The notes under the pieces were generated by a model, which had not been told where the DNA came from, did not search any database, and saw only the letters and a program-made list of their open reading frames with translations. 64,000 nucleotides of DNA from Xylanibacter caecicola (GTDB lineage: Bacteria; Bacteroidota; Bacteroidia; Bacteroidales; Bacteroidaceae): assembly GCF_013166515.1 (NCBI RefSeq), contig NZ_JABKKJ010000006.1:62001-126000 (forward strand). Direction: 5' to 3'. The translations under genes and the position numbers were made by a program. Below are positions 1 to 6,633 of this stretch, in pieces (within the stretch, counting starts at the first letter, position 1; each line of letters begins with the position of its first letter).

Positions 1-311
1 TTTGTCCGTACGCCCCATAGGGCGTTTGTTGTATCTACACGTATATATATAAGGGACGAAACAACAAGACATTTGTCTTGAAAACCTCATTTGTTGATAT
101 GAACGCCTCTTCGATGCGTGCGGACAAATACAAGAATATGTCCCTACTCTGAGGAGAACACGACTGAAGCTATTGTTTCTTATCCCGAATTCACGTATTT
201 CCTTGTAAATGTCCGACGTACAAATCGTTTATTTCAAGATTGTTAGCAACGGATATTTACAAGGACGTGTTGTTGAACGAAGTGAAAAATATCCCTACGA
301 CGTGAGTGATG
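1..311. repeat. Inverted-repeat element (truncated by window edge) plus a smaller relative
   Basis: No gene is visible here. Bases 102-147 match the right arm of the element at 21346-21514: an AACGCCTC segment, then GCGTGCGGACAAATACAAG, ending in ATATGTCCCTAC. The first 30 bases (TTTGTCCGTACGCCC...GGGCGTTTGTTG) look like the inner part of the left arm, so the element begins outside the window. A second small dyad pairs TCCTTGTAAATGTCCG (200-215) with CGGATATTTACAAGGA (250-265), 15 of 16 positions complementary. The region lies downstream of mrp (minus strand) and could end its transcript. Confidence 0.6.
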
Positions 312-1412
312 TCACTTCTTCACCTTCACGATACGCGTCGGTTCCTTCTCCTTGTTGCGCCTGTTGACCATGGTCACAACCGCCTGTGCCAGACTGAGGA
401 ACGCGCTTCCGGTCATTGTCTCTGTGTTCAGAGCGGCGGGCGTGCCGTCGTCGCCTGCCTCACAGATGCCCTGCACCACCGGTATCTGCGCCAACAGCGG
501 GCATCCAACCTCCTCGGCAAGGTTCTTGCAACCGTCTTTTCCGAAGATATAATACTTGTTCTCAGGCAGTTCGGCGGGAGTAAACCACGCCATATTCTCC
601 ACAAGTCCCAGTATGGGCACGTTCACCTTGTCGTTCGTATACATGTCTATGCCCTTGCGCGCATCGGCAAGAGCCACCGCCTGCGGCGTGCTTACAATCA
701 CCGCACCCGTTATGGCGAGCGTCTGAAGCAGCGTGAGATGTATGTCGCTTGTGCCCGGAGGAGTGTCCAGAATAAAGTAGTCAAGCTCGCCCCAGTCGGC
801 ATCCGCCACCATCTGTTTCAGCGCATTGCTTGCCATACCGCCGCGCCACAGCGTTGCCGTGTCGGGGTTTACGAAGAAACCTATGCTCAACAGCTTCACG
901 CCATACTTCTCTATAGGTTCTATCAGGTTGCGCCCGTCTTTCTCGACAGCATACGGACGCGCGTCTTCAACGCCGAACATCTTTGGCATAGACGGTCCGA
1001 AGATGTCCGCATCGAGCAGTCCTACCTTGTATCCCATGCGCGAAAGCGCTATGGCAAGGTTTGCCGCAACGGTGCTCTTGCCCACTCCGCCCTTGCCGGA
1101 GCTTACAGCCACGATGTTCTTAACGTCCGGAAGAAGCTTCTCTACGGCAGGACGCGGCTTGCTTTTAAACTCTGTCGATATCTCCACCTCCACGTCTTTG
1201 GACACATGATAGTGTATTGCCGCCTCGGCAGCCTTGACCGTAGACTTGAGAAAAGGGTCGGTGTCGCGTGGGAATATCAGTGAGAAAGCCACCTTCATCC
1301 CGTCGATATGCAGGTTGTCCGCCACCATTCCGCTCTCCACGAGGTTCTTTTTCGTGCCCGCATACGTCACAGTTGCCAGGGCATCCATTATCAGTTTGGG
1401 ATATAATGTCAT
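312..1412 (-). CDS. mrp: Mrp/ApbC family iron-sulfur cluster carrier P-loop ATPase
   Basis: Cytoplasmic ATPase of the Mrp/Nbp35 family, which in known members binds and transfers Fe-S clusters to apoproteins. 366 residues from MTLYPKLI. An N-terminal MIP18/DUF59-like domain (about 1-95) precedes the ATPase domain with the deviant Walker A SGKGGVGKST (about 105-114), GLLDADIFGPSMP (about 131-143) and DTPPGTSDIH. I do not see the C-terminal CxxC present in some Mrp proteins. The open frame extends upstream to 1634, but that extension is built from the low-complexity hairpin element at 1517-1692, and a good promoter lies between it and MTLYPK, so I choose 1412 (1418, two codons earlier, is equally possible). 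Monocistronic by context; the divergent neighbour is ald. Confidence 0.93.
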   Translation of the reverse strand: MTLYPKLIMDALATVTYAGTKKNLVESGMVADNLHIDGMKVAFSLIFPRDTDPFLKSTVKAAEAAIHYHVSKDVEVEISTEFKSKPRPAVEKLLPDVKNIVAVSSGKGGVGKSTVAANLAIALSRMGYKVGLLDADIFGPSMPKMFGVEDARPYAVEKDGRNLIEPIEKYGVKLLSIGFFVNPDTATLWRGGMASNALKQMVADADWGELDYFILDTPPGTSDIHLTLLQTLAITGAVIVSTPQAVALADARKGIDMYTNDKVNVPILGLVENMAWFTPAELPENKYYIFGKDGCKNLAEEVGCPLLAQIPVVQGICEAGDDGTPAALNTETMTGSAFLSLAQAVVTMVNRRNKEKEPTRIVKVKK

Positions 1413-1447
1413 TGCCATAATTATTATATGTATATATTCTTTGAGCG

Positions 1448-1478
1448 CAAAATTAGCAAATAAAGGCTGAATGTACAA
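1448..1478 (-). promoter_or_regulatory. mrp promoter
   Basis: On the minus strand TAATTTTG (1455-1448) is a perfect TAnnTTTG -7 box; a TTG at 1478-1476 lies 20 bp upstream as the -33 element. The predicted transcript starts near 1441, leaving a leader of about 25 nt before the start codon. Confidence 0.65.
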
Positions 1479-1516
1479 CTGTATCGGCAAGAAAAGAGCC
1501 ATATTCCGGATTGTAA

Positions 1517-1692
1517 GGGAAGATAGATAAGGAGATAGGGGAAGATAAAAGAAGATAGAGGAAGATAAAAGACGTATGCTTTGTTGTTTGATTTCAAGAC
1601 ATTTGTCCTCTATCTTCTGTGGCTTTAGCCACATATCTTCTTTTATCTTCCCCTATCTCCTCATATATATTCCCTTATCTCCTTCCTTTTAA
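1517..1692. repeat. GAAGATA/TATCTTC hairpin element, copy a
   Basis: A left arm of purine-rich units (GGAAGATAAAAGAAGATA type) and a right arm of the complementary TATCTTCTTTTATCTTCC units flank a non-repetitive core that begins GACGTATGCTTTGTTG (1571-1586) and ends ACATTTGTC. The right arm carries a small extra hairpin GTGGCTTTAGCCAC. Related copies are at 6487-6597, 10866-11042, 22128-22262 and 42888-43026. It fills the divergent space between mrp and ald. Confidence 0.75.
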
Positions 1693-1714
1693 AATATCCT
1701 CATGCTCAATAAAA

Positions 1715-1730
1715 AACAAATGAATTTGTT
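1715..1730 (+). promoter_or_regulatory. Operator-like palindrome upstream of ald
   Basis: AACAAATGAATTTGTT is a perfect 7-bp inverted repeat with a 2-bp spacer that overlaps the predicted -33 position of the ald promoter. The same palindrome with the same flanks occurs at 56899-56914 upstream of the alcohol dehydrogenase, which suggests a shared regulator-binding site. Confidence 0.55.
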
Positions 1731-1759
1731 GTTTTGTTCTCGACTTATTCGTATATTTG
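1729..1759 (+). promoter_or_regulatory. ald promoter
   Basis: TATATTTG at 1752-1759 fits TAnnTTTG and a TTG at 1729-1731 lies 20 bp upstream. Transcription would begin near 1766, about 63 nt before the ald start. Confidence 0.65.
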
Positions 1760-1828
1760 TAAACATAAGAAAGAGTGATATATACCCTCTTTAACCACAA
1801 TGAATACTAACCTTTAAATCTAAACACC

Positions 1829-2935
1829 ATGAAAGTAGGAATTCCAAAAGAAATCAAGAACAACGAAAACCGCGTGGGCATGACCCCGGCAGGCGTTGCA
1901 GAACTTATCAGACATGGACATAAAGTGTCCGTACAGCACACGGCCGGCGAAGGAAGCGGCTTTTACGACGACGAATATCGCAACGTTGGGGCGGACATTC
2001 TGCCTACGATAGAAGATGTTTACGCATGGGCGGACATGATTGTAAAGGTGAAAGAGCCTATTGAACCGGAATATCCACTGATAAGAAACGGGCAGGTTGT
2101 GTTTACATACTTCCACTTTGCCTGCGACGAAGAGCTTACACTCGCCATGCAGAAGAGCGGTGCGGTGTGCATTGCATACGAGACGGTGGAGAAAAAAGAC
2201 CGCTCGTTGCCGCTGCTTATACCCATGAGCGAGGTGGCGGGACGCATGGCTGCGCTCAACGGTGCATACTACCTGCAACGCACAAAGGGCGGAAAAGGCA
2301 AGATGATGATGGGCGTGCCGGGAGTGAAACCGGCAAAGGTGCTGGTATTAGGCGGCGGCACCGTGGGCGAGGCTTCGGCAAGGATAGCCGCAGGAATGGG
2401 CGCCGACGTGATAATAACCGACATATCGCTGCCGCGACTGAAACAGCTTTCGGTGGAGATGCCTGCCAACGTGCACACGCTTTATTCGTCGGAACACAAC
2501 ATCAAAAACGAGCTTCGCGATACCGATGTGGTTATCGGTTCGGTGCTCGTGCCGGGTGATGCGGCTCCGAAACTCATTACAAGAGACATGCTGAAACTGA
2601 TGCAACCGGGCAGCGTGCTCGTGGATGTGGCGATAGATCAGGGCGGATGTTTCGAGACTTCGCACCCGACAACACACAGCGAACCGACGTATATGGTGGA
2701 CGGAATACTGCACTATGCCGTGGCAAACATACCGGGAGCGGTGCCCAACACATCTACATACGCTCTTACAAACGCCACTCTTCGTTATGCCGTATCGCTT
2801 GCCGACAAGGGCTGGGAACAGGCTTGCCGGGACGACGAGGCACTGAAGAAAGGCGTGAACATGGCATACGGCAAGATTACGTATGAGGCTGTGGCTAACG
2901 TATGGGGACTGGAATATACGCCGCTTGAACTGTAA
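1829..2935 (+). CDS. ald: Alanine dehydrogenase
   Basis: NAD-dependent interconversion of L-alanine and pyruvate plus ammonium, cytoplasmic. 368 residues, the usual family length. The N-terminal half has the substrate-site motifs NENRVGMTP, VKVKEP and FHFA; the nucleotide-binding fold shows GGGTVGEASARIAAGMGADV at about 172-192; the catalytic region VDVAIDQGGC follows. Start is the conserved MKVGIPKE. Stands alone on the plus strand, with its own promoter, and shares about 44 identical upstream bases with the alcohol dehydrogenase at 55605-56789, so both may answer to the same redox or nitrogen signal. The convergent HMA gene is separated by a long perfect inverted repeat. Confidence 0.96.
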   Translation: MKVGIPKEIKNNENRVGMTPAGVAELIRHGHKVSVQHTAGEGSGFYDDEYRNVGADILPTIEDVYAWADMIVKVKEPIEPEYPLIRNGQVVFTYFHFACDEELTLAMQKSGAVCIAYETVEKKDRSLPLLIPMSEVAGRMAALNGAYYLQRTKGGKGKMMMGVPGVKPAKVLVLGGGTVGEASARIAAGMGADVIITDISLPRLKQLSVEMPANVHTLYSSEHNIKNELRDTDVVIGSVLVPGDAAPKLITRDMLKLMQPGSVLVDVAIDQGGCFETSHPTTHSEPTYMVDGILHYAVANIPGAVPNTSTYALTNATLRYAVSLADKGWEQACRDDEALKKGVNMAYGKITYEAVANVWGLEYTPLEL

Positions 2936-2987
2936 CAGGGGCGTGGTTGACACATGAGCATGGTGTCAAAATAGTCAGTCATTCGCG

Positions 2988-3080
2988 TTGTAGGGACATA
3001 TTCTTGTATTTGTCCGCTTGTATAACAATCTGACAATATGTCTGTTACGGGCGGACAAATACAAGAATATGTCCCTACAA
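2988..3080. repeat. 30-bp perfect inverted repeat between convergent genes
   Basis: Left arm 2988-3017 begins TTGTAGGGACATATTC and ends TTTGTCCGC; right arm 3051-3080 is its exact reverse complement over 30 bases, with a 33-nt spacer. The arms belong to the same family as 102-147 and 21346-21514. Between ald and the HMA gene it could act as a two-way transcription stop. Confidence 0.85.
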
Positions 3081-3114
3081 TGCGGATGGTACAAAGACTC
3101 TTCACACTGCTTTT

Positions 3115-3438
3115 TCAATGACAGCTGTTGCCTTCAGCCGCCGGCACGGCATGTTTTCCCTCAGGCACACGGGCTTTATAGCCGAATTTCTCAAATCCTT
3201 TTATCAGCTTCTCCACCGTTGTCTTGTCGGCGTCATAGGTTATTACAACCGTCTGCTTCTCGATATCGGTGGCTATCATCTTCACTCCCTTTTCAAAACG
3301 CAGGTTGTTCTTTATCTTGTTCTCACACGCCTCACAGTGCATCTGCGGAGTGGTCGTAACCGTAACCTTGCGGATGTCTTTTGCTGAAACAGCCATTGCG
3401 GCAAACATCAATAGCGATAAAAACAAATTCCTCTTCAT
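3115..3438 (-). CDS. Secreted heavy-metal-associated (HMA) domain protein
   Basis: 107 residues with an N-terminal signal peptide (about 1-19, ending AVSA) and one HMA fold. The metal motif MHCEAC (M33-C38) is the classic MxCxxC that binds Cu(I), Hg or Zn in CopZ/MerP-type proteins. The C-terminus ends NSCH, possibly an extra metal ligand. It follows the TonB-dependent receptor by 34 nt on the same strand, so the two are probably one operon. The likely role is an envelope metal chaperone, copper being the best guess; the metal cannot be settled from sequence. Confidence 0.85.
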   Translation of the reverse strand: MKRNLFLSLLMFAAMAVSAKDIRKVTVTTTPQMHCEACENKIKNNLRFEKGVKMIATDIEKQTVVITYDADKTTVEKLIKGFEKFGYKARVPEGKHAVPAAEGNSCH

Positions 3439-3472
3439 GATAAAACTAATTTTATTTTGTAGTTAAACGTAT

Positions 3473-5554
3473 TCAGTCACGTCCTATCTTCACTCTTATG
3501 CCGGCATATACCATGGCACCGTGCACCGGTCCCCATATCATAGTCGGTTCAAACTCACGGCTCCATGGGTTGTCAGCCGATATAATCGGAGTTTTCTGTT
3601 TGAAACCAGTAAGGTTCTCGCCGCCCACGTAAACGGAGAAGTGACGGAACCAGCGCGTTATCTGCGCGCTCAGCTGCTCGTACGCACCGAAACGCGTGTT
3701 CCACGACGGCGTTCCGTCTTCCTTTTCGTATGGAGCGGGCATGCGTCCGCCGCCGTTGAGCTGCAATGTGGCGTCAAACTGCCACAATCCGAGCGGTGTC
3801 TTGTACGAAGCGGTGAGCAATCCTTTGTACTTGCTCGTAAGAGGTTTCTCCATAAGCCTGCCCCCGATGGTCGTCTTTACATCGCTGAGACGGTAGGCTG
3901 CCGTGAGTGTCATGCCGCGGAACAACTCGTAAGTGGCATCTATCTGGAATGTGTGCGAATAGGACTTGCCGTCAAGATTGTATATTCGTATCTCAAACGG
4001 GTCCGAATCGTAATCTATGACAGCCTGTTCTTTGAAACGTGTGTAATAATATTCCATGTTGAGTTTAAGCGTCTCGCCGAACAACGGAATGTTAAGAGCC
4101 GTGCTTGCTCCGTAGTTCCATGCCTCTTCTTGCCTGAGCGGCTCTGCGACAAGCTTTCTGCCACTTGCTAAAAGATAATTGTTTTCCGCCAGAATATGCG
4201 GTGTTCTGTAGCCTTTACCTGCCGAAAGCCTTATGCTGACGATGTCTGCCGGAGCATATTTCAGATGAAAACGCGGCGTGACGAACGTGCCGTAGACATT
4301 GCTGTGGTCGAGACGGATGCCCGCCATTGCCGTAAACCTGTGGTGCAGGTTGTACGTATACTGGGCATACATGCCGGGGACATTCTCTTTCTCGCGGAGA
4401 CGCATGAAGCTGAGACCGCCGGTCTCAATATTGTACATATAAAGTGTGTTTTTCAGATAGTCGTGATTGAAGCTCAATCCTGCCGAGATATTATGGGCTT
4501 TCGTCGGGTTTGTCTCGAATATGAGAGAGGCATATACGTTCTTTTCGTTTATGTCATACCACTTGTTCCCGTATGCCGCATCCATGGCGTGCATGGTTCC
4601 TGAAGCCATAAGGGCAATGTTGGTTCCGTGAGAGTGGTCGAGGATAAAGGCATGCTTCATGTAAGCCTCGTATCTGTCCGTATTCATCCTTATATTATAT
4701 AAAGGTGCGGTCTGCATGTCGGCGGCATGCGTCTGCCCTCCTTCGCGTTTCTCGGTCAAAGCTCCCATGCCGCCGTGGAAGATATAGTTGCGTGTCCGTC
4801 CGAACCAACGGTTGTTGACATTGATTTGTCTCACCTTGGGCTTGTCGTAAAAGCCGTCGTTGTTTTCATCATGGTTCTCGAAAGAGTTCTCAAAGTGTGC
4901 AAGAAGTTCCGTGCTCAGGCTTTTGTTTATATGTATGTTGCCGTCCGCGTTTGCCTCAAAGCGTGTCTTTGTGTCGCCGAAGACGTTTATTTCCGCCCCT
5001 TCCTCATCTTCCGGTTTCTTGAAATCCACGTTTATCTGTCCGGTAATCGCCTCATAACCGTTCTTTACGGACGAGCATCCCTTGGACACCTGTATGCTTT
5101 TCATCCATGGTCCGGGCACATATCCAAGCGAGTAAGGCGCCGCCGCACCACGATAGTTGGGCAGGTTTTCGGTAAGCATCTGCACATACGTGCCAGAAAG
5201 TCCGAGCAGCTTTATCTGTCTTGCGCCCGTTGTAACATCGGAATAATTGACATCCACCGAGGGGTTGGTGCTGAAACTCTCGCCCAGATTGCAGCATGCC
5301 GCCTTGAAAAGTTCCTCCTGCCCTATCTTTACACCGTTCACCGCTCCGCCCAAACGCGATGTGCCGGGACGTCGTGTCACGACGGTAACCTCGCCGACGG
5401 TACTGCCTTTCATCTGTATTGCAGAGTCCGGCACGACACTGTTGACGGTATCTTGCTGAGCCGAAACGCCAGTCCCAATCATAAAAAGCATAACTGTCGC
5501 AGACATTTTCACTACTTTACGCAGGTCTGGAACAACGAATTTAATATCTATCAT
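3473..5554 (-). CDS. TonB-dependent outer-membrane receptor, probably metal-related
   Basis: 693 residues. A signal peptide (hydrophobic stretch MSATVMLFMIGTGVSAQ) is followed by a plug domain (about 60-170: LGLSGTYVQMLTENLPNYRG, GYEAITGQINVDF) and a 22-strand-type barrel ending in an aromatic-rich C-terminus. Unlike SusC proteins there is no long carboxypeptidase-like N-terminal domain. The start used is 5554; 5506 (MSATVML) would leave a more typical signal peptide. The downstream HMA protein suggests uptake of a metal or metal complex powered by the ExbB/ExbD/TonB systems encoded elsewhere in the window. Substrate assignment is inference. Confidence 0.88.
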   Translation of the reverse strand: MIDIKFVVPDLRKVVKMSATVMLFMIGTGVSAQQDTVNSVVPDSAIQMKGSTVGEVTVVTRRPGTSRLGGAVNGVKIGQEELFKAACCNLGESFSTNPSVDVNYSDVTTGARQIKLLGLSGTYVQMLTENLPNYRGAAAPYSLGYVPGPWMKSIQVSKGCSSVKNGYEAITGQINVDFKKPEDEEGAEINVFGDTKTRFEANADGNIHINKSLSTELLAHFENSFENHDENNDGFYDKPKVRQINVNNRWFGRTRNYIFHGGMGALTEKREGGQTHAADMQTAPLYNIRMNTDRYEAYMKHAFILDHSHGTNIALMASGTMHAMDAAYGNKWYDINEKNVYASLIFETNPTKAHNISAGLSFNHDYLKNTLYMYNIETGGLSFMRLREKENVPGMYAQYTYNLHHRFTAMAGIRLDHSNVYGTFVTPRFHLKYAPADIVSIRLSAGKGYRTPHILAENNYLLASGRKLVAEPLRQEEAWNYGASTALNIPLFGETLKLNMEYYYTRFKEQAVIDYDSDPFEIRIYNLDGKSYSHTFQIDATYELFRGMTLTAAYRLSDVKTTIGGRLMEKPLTSKYKGLLTASYKTPLGLWQFDATLQLNGGGRMPAPYEKEDGTPSWNTRFGAYEQLSAQITRWFRHFSVYVGGENLTGFKQKTPIISADNPWSREFEPTMIWGPVHGAMVYAGIRVKIGRD

Positions 5555-5580
5555 AAAATCTTCCTTATTTGTTTATGATG

Positions 5581-5588
5581 CAAAATTA
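5581..5588 (-). promoter_or_regulatory. TonB-receptor operon promoter (-7 box)
   Basis: TAATTTTG on the minus strand, a perfect TAnnTTTG, ends 26 bases upstream of the ATG at 5554. Predicted leader is about 20 nt. No clear -33 at ideal spacing. Confidence 0.5.
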
Positions 5589-5731
5589 CACTTTTATGCA
5601 TGCAACTCTGTTGCAAATATCGCGTCGCAACATGCGCAACAAACGGCGGTATAAACAAATACCGGCATGGAAAGTAAGGGCGAGAGACAATATTACACAG
5701 GACAAATGGCACGTTTTTAAGCAAAAAGCAT

Positions 5732-5739
5732 TACCTTTG
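5732..5739 (+). promoter_or_regulatory. Promoter of the LUD-domain gene (-7 box)
   Basis: TACCTTTG matches TAnnTTTG; transcription would start near 5746, about 30 nt before the ATG at 5776. This box is one reason to reject the longer open frame that begins at 5569. Confidence 0.5.
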
Positions 5740-5775
5740 ACACCCTGTTCAACATATCAGACAACATCTTTGTAT

Positions 5776-6411
5776 ATGACACCAAAGGAAACAAGAAACG
5801 AGAAACTGGCACACAAGATGATAAAGAGCCTTGAAAGAAGGCACTTCAATGCGTTCTATTGCAAGACCTCTAAAGAGGCTGTAGGCAAGGTTCTGGAGAT
5901 TATTCCGCGCGGAAGCAGCGTGACATGGGGCGGCAGCATGACCATAAGGGAAATGGGACTGACAAGGGCGCTGCACGACAACGACTACACGGTGTACGAC
6001 CGTGACGAGGTTTCCACGCGCGAAGAGGCAGCGGAGATATACCGCATGGCTTTCTCGTGCGACTATTATCTGTCGAGCGCAAACGCCATAAGCGAGGACG
6101 GGGTGATAGTAAACATAGACGGAAACGGCAACCGTGTGGCTGCAATAACATGGGGACCGAAGAACGTAATCTTTATCATCGGCATGAACAAGGTGGCACA
6201 AGACGTTCCGGCAGCAATAGCAAGGGCACGCGGAACGGCAAGCCCTATAAACGCGGCACGCTTCGATATCGACACGCCATGTATGAAAGACGGTGCCTGC
6301 CACAACTGCAATTCGCCCGAATGTATATGCAACTACATTCATTTCATGCGCAACTCGCATCCCGTGAAACGGCATACGGTTATACTCGTAGGCGAGGATT
6401 TGGGTTATTGA
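5776..6411 (+). CDS. LUD-domain (DUF162) lactate-utilisation-like protein
   Basis: 211 residues, cytoplasmic. The LUD fold is recognised from SVTWGGSMTIREMGL, an internal AEIYRMAFSCDYYLSSANAI and a basic GPKNVIFIIGMNK segment. The C-terminal region has a cysteine cluster (CHNC, then CIC) that may bind a metal. Proteins of this family are related to LutC/YkgG of the LutABC lactate oxidation complex, but no lutA or lutB is adjacent here, so participation in lactate oxidation is not shown. Start chosen at MTPKETRNEK, after a -7 box; the reading frame is open further upstream but that part overlaps the promoter of the divergent TonB receptor. Confidence 0.8.
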   Translation: MTPKETRNEKLAHKMIKSLERRHFNAFYCKTSKEAVGKVLEIIPRGSSVTWGGSMTIREMGLTRALHDNDYTVYDRDEVSTREEAAEIYRMAFSCDYYLSSANAISEDGVIVNIDGNGNRVAAITWGPKNVIFIIGMNKVAQDVPAAIARARGTASPINAARFDIDTPCMKDGACHNCNSPECICNYIHFMRNSHPVKRHTVILVGEDLGY

Positions 6412-6486
6412 CAAGGATGTATCAACAACCCGGATTTCACGGTTTACAAGAGGATTGTCAATATACAAAGTTAAAAGGAATTATGA

Positions 6487-6597
6487 GAAGTCATGTGGCT
6501 TGCGCCACGGAAGATGAAGGGCAATGGCATGATGAAACAACAAAGCATACGTCTTCTATCTCCCTCTATCTTCTTTTATCTCCTCTTTATCTCCCAA
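6487..6597. repeat. GAAGATA/TATCTTC hairpin element, copy b (reverse orientation)
   Basis: The core appears as its reverse complement CAACAAAGCATACGTC (6538-6553). To the right lie TATCTTCTTTTATCTCC units; to the left is the small hairpin GTGGCTTGCGCCAC that also marks copies a and d. The left arm is degraded. It occupies the gap between the LUD gene and topB. Confidence 0.65.
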
Positions 6598-6633
6598 TTA
6601 TAAATTATAAATTGTAAATTATCAATTAGAAAC

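Noticed and set aside
306..1283. Long plus-strand open frame opposite mrp
   Set aside because: It is antisense to a well-conserved gene, has Arg/His/Cys-rich composition and no recognisable family. The same holds for long shadows at 8423-9217, 17313-18071, 34854-35567, 35299-36282, 46684-47487 and 55578-56822.
1413..1634. N-terminal extension of mrp
   Set aside because: The added residues are translated from the hairpin repeat and the promoter; homologues begin at MTLYPK or close to it.
1715..1730. Rex operator upstream of ald
   Set aside because: The palindrome AACAAATGAATTTGTT does not match the usual TTGTGAA-N4-TTCACAA pattern, so I do not name the regulator.
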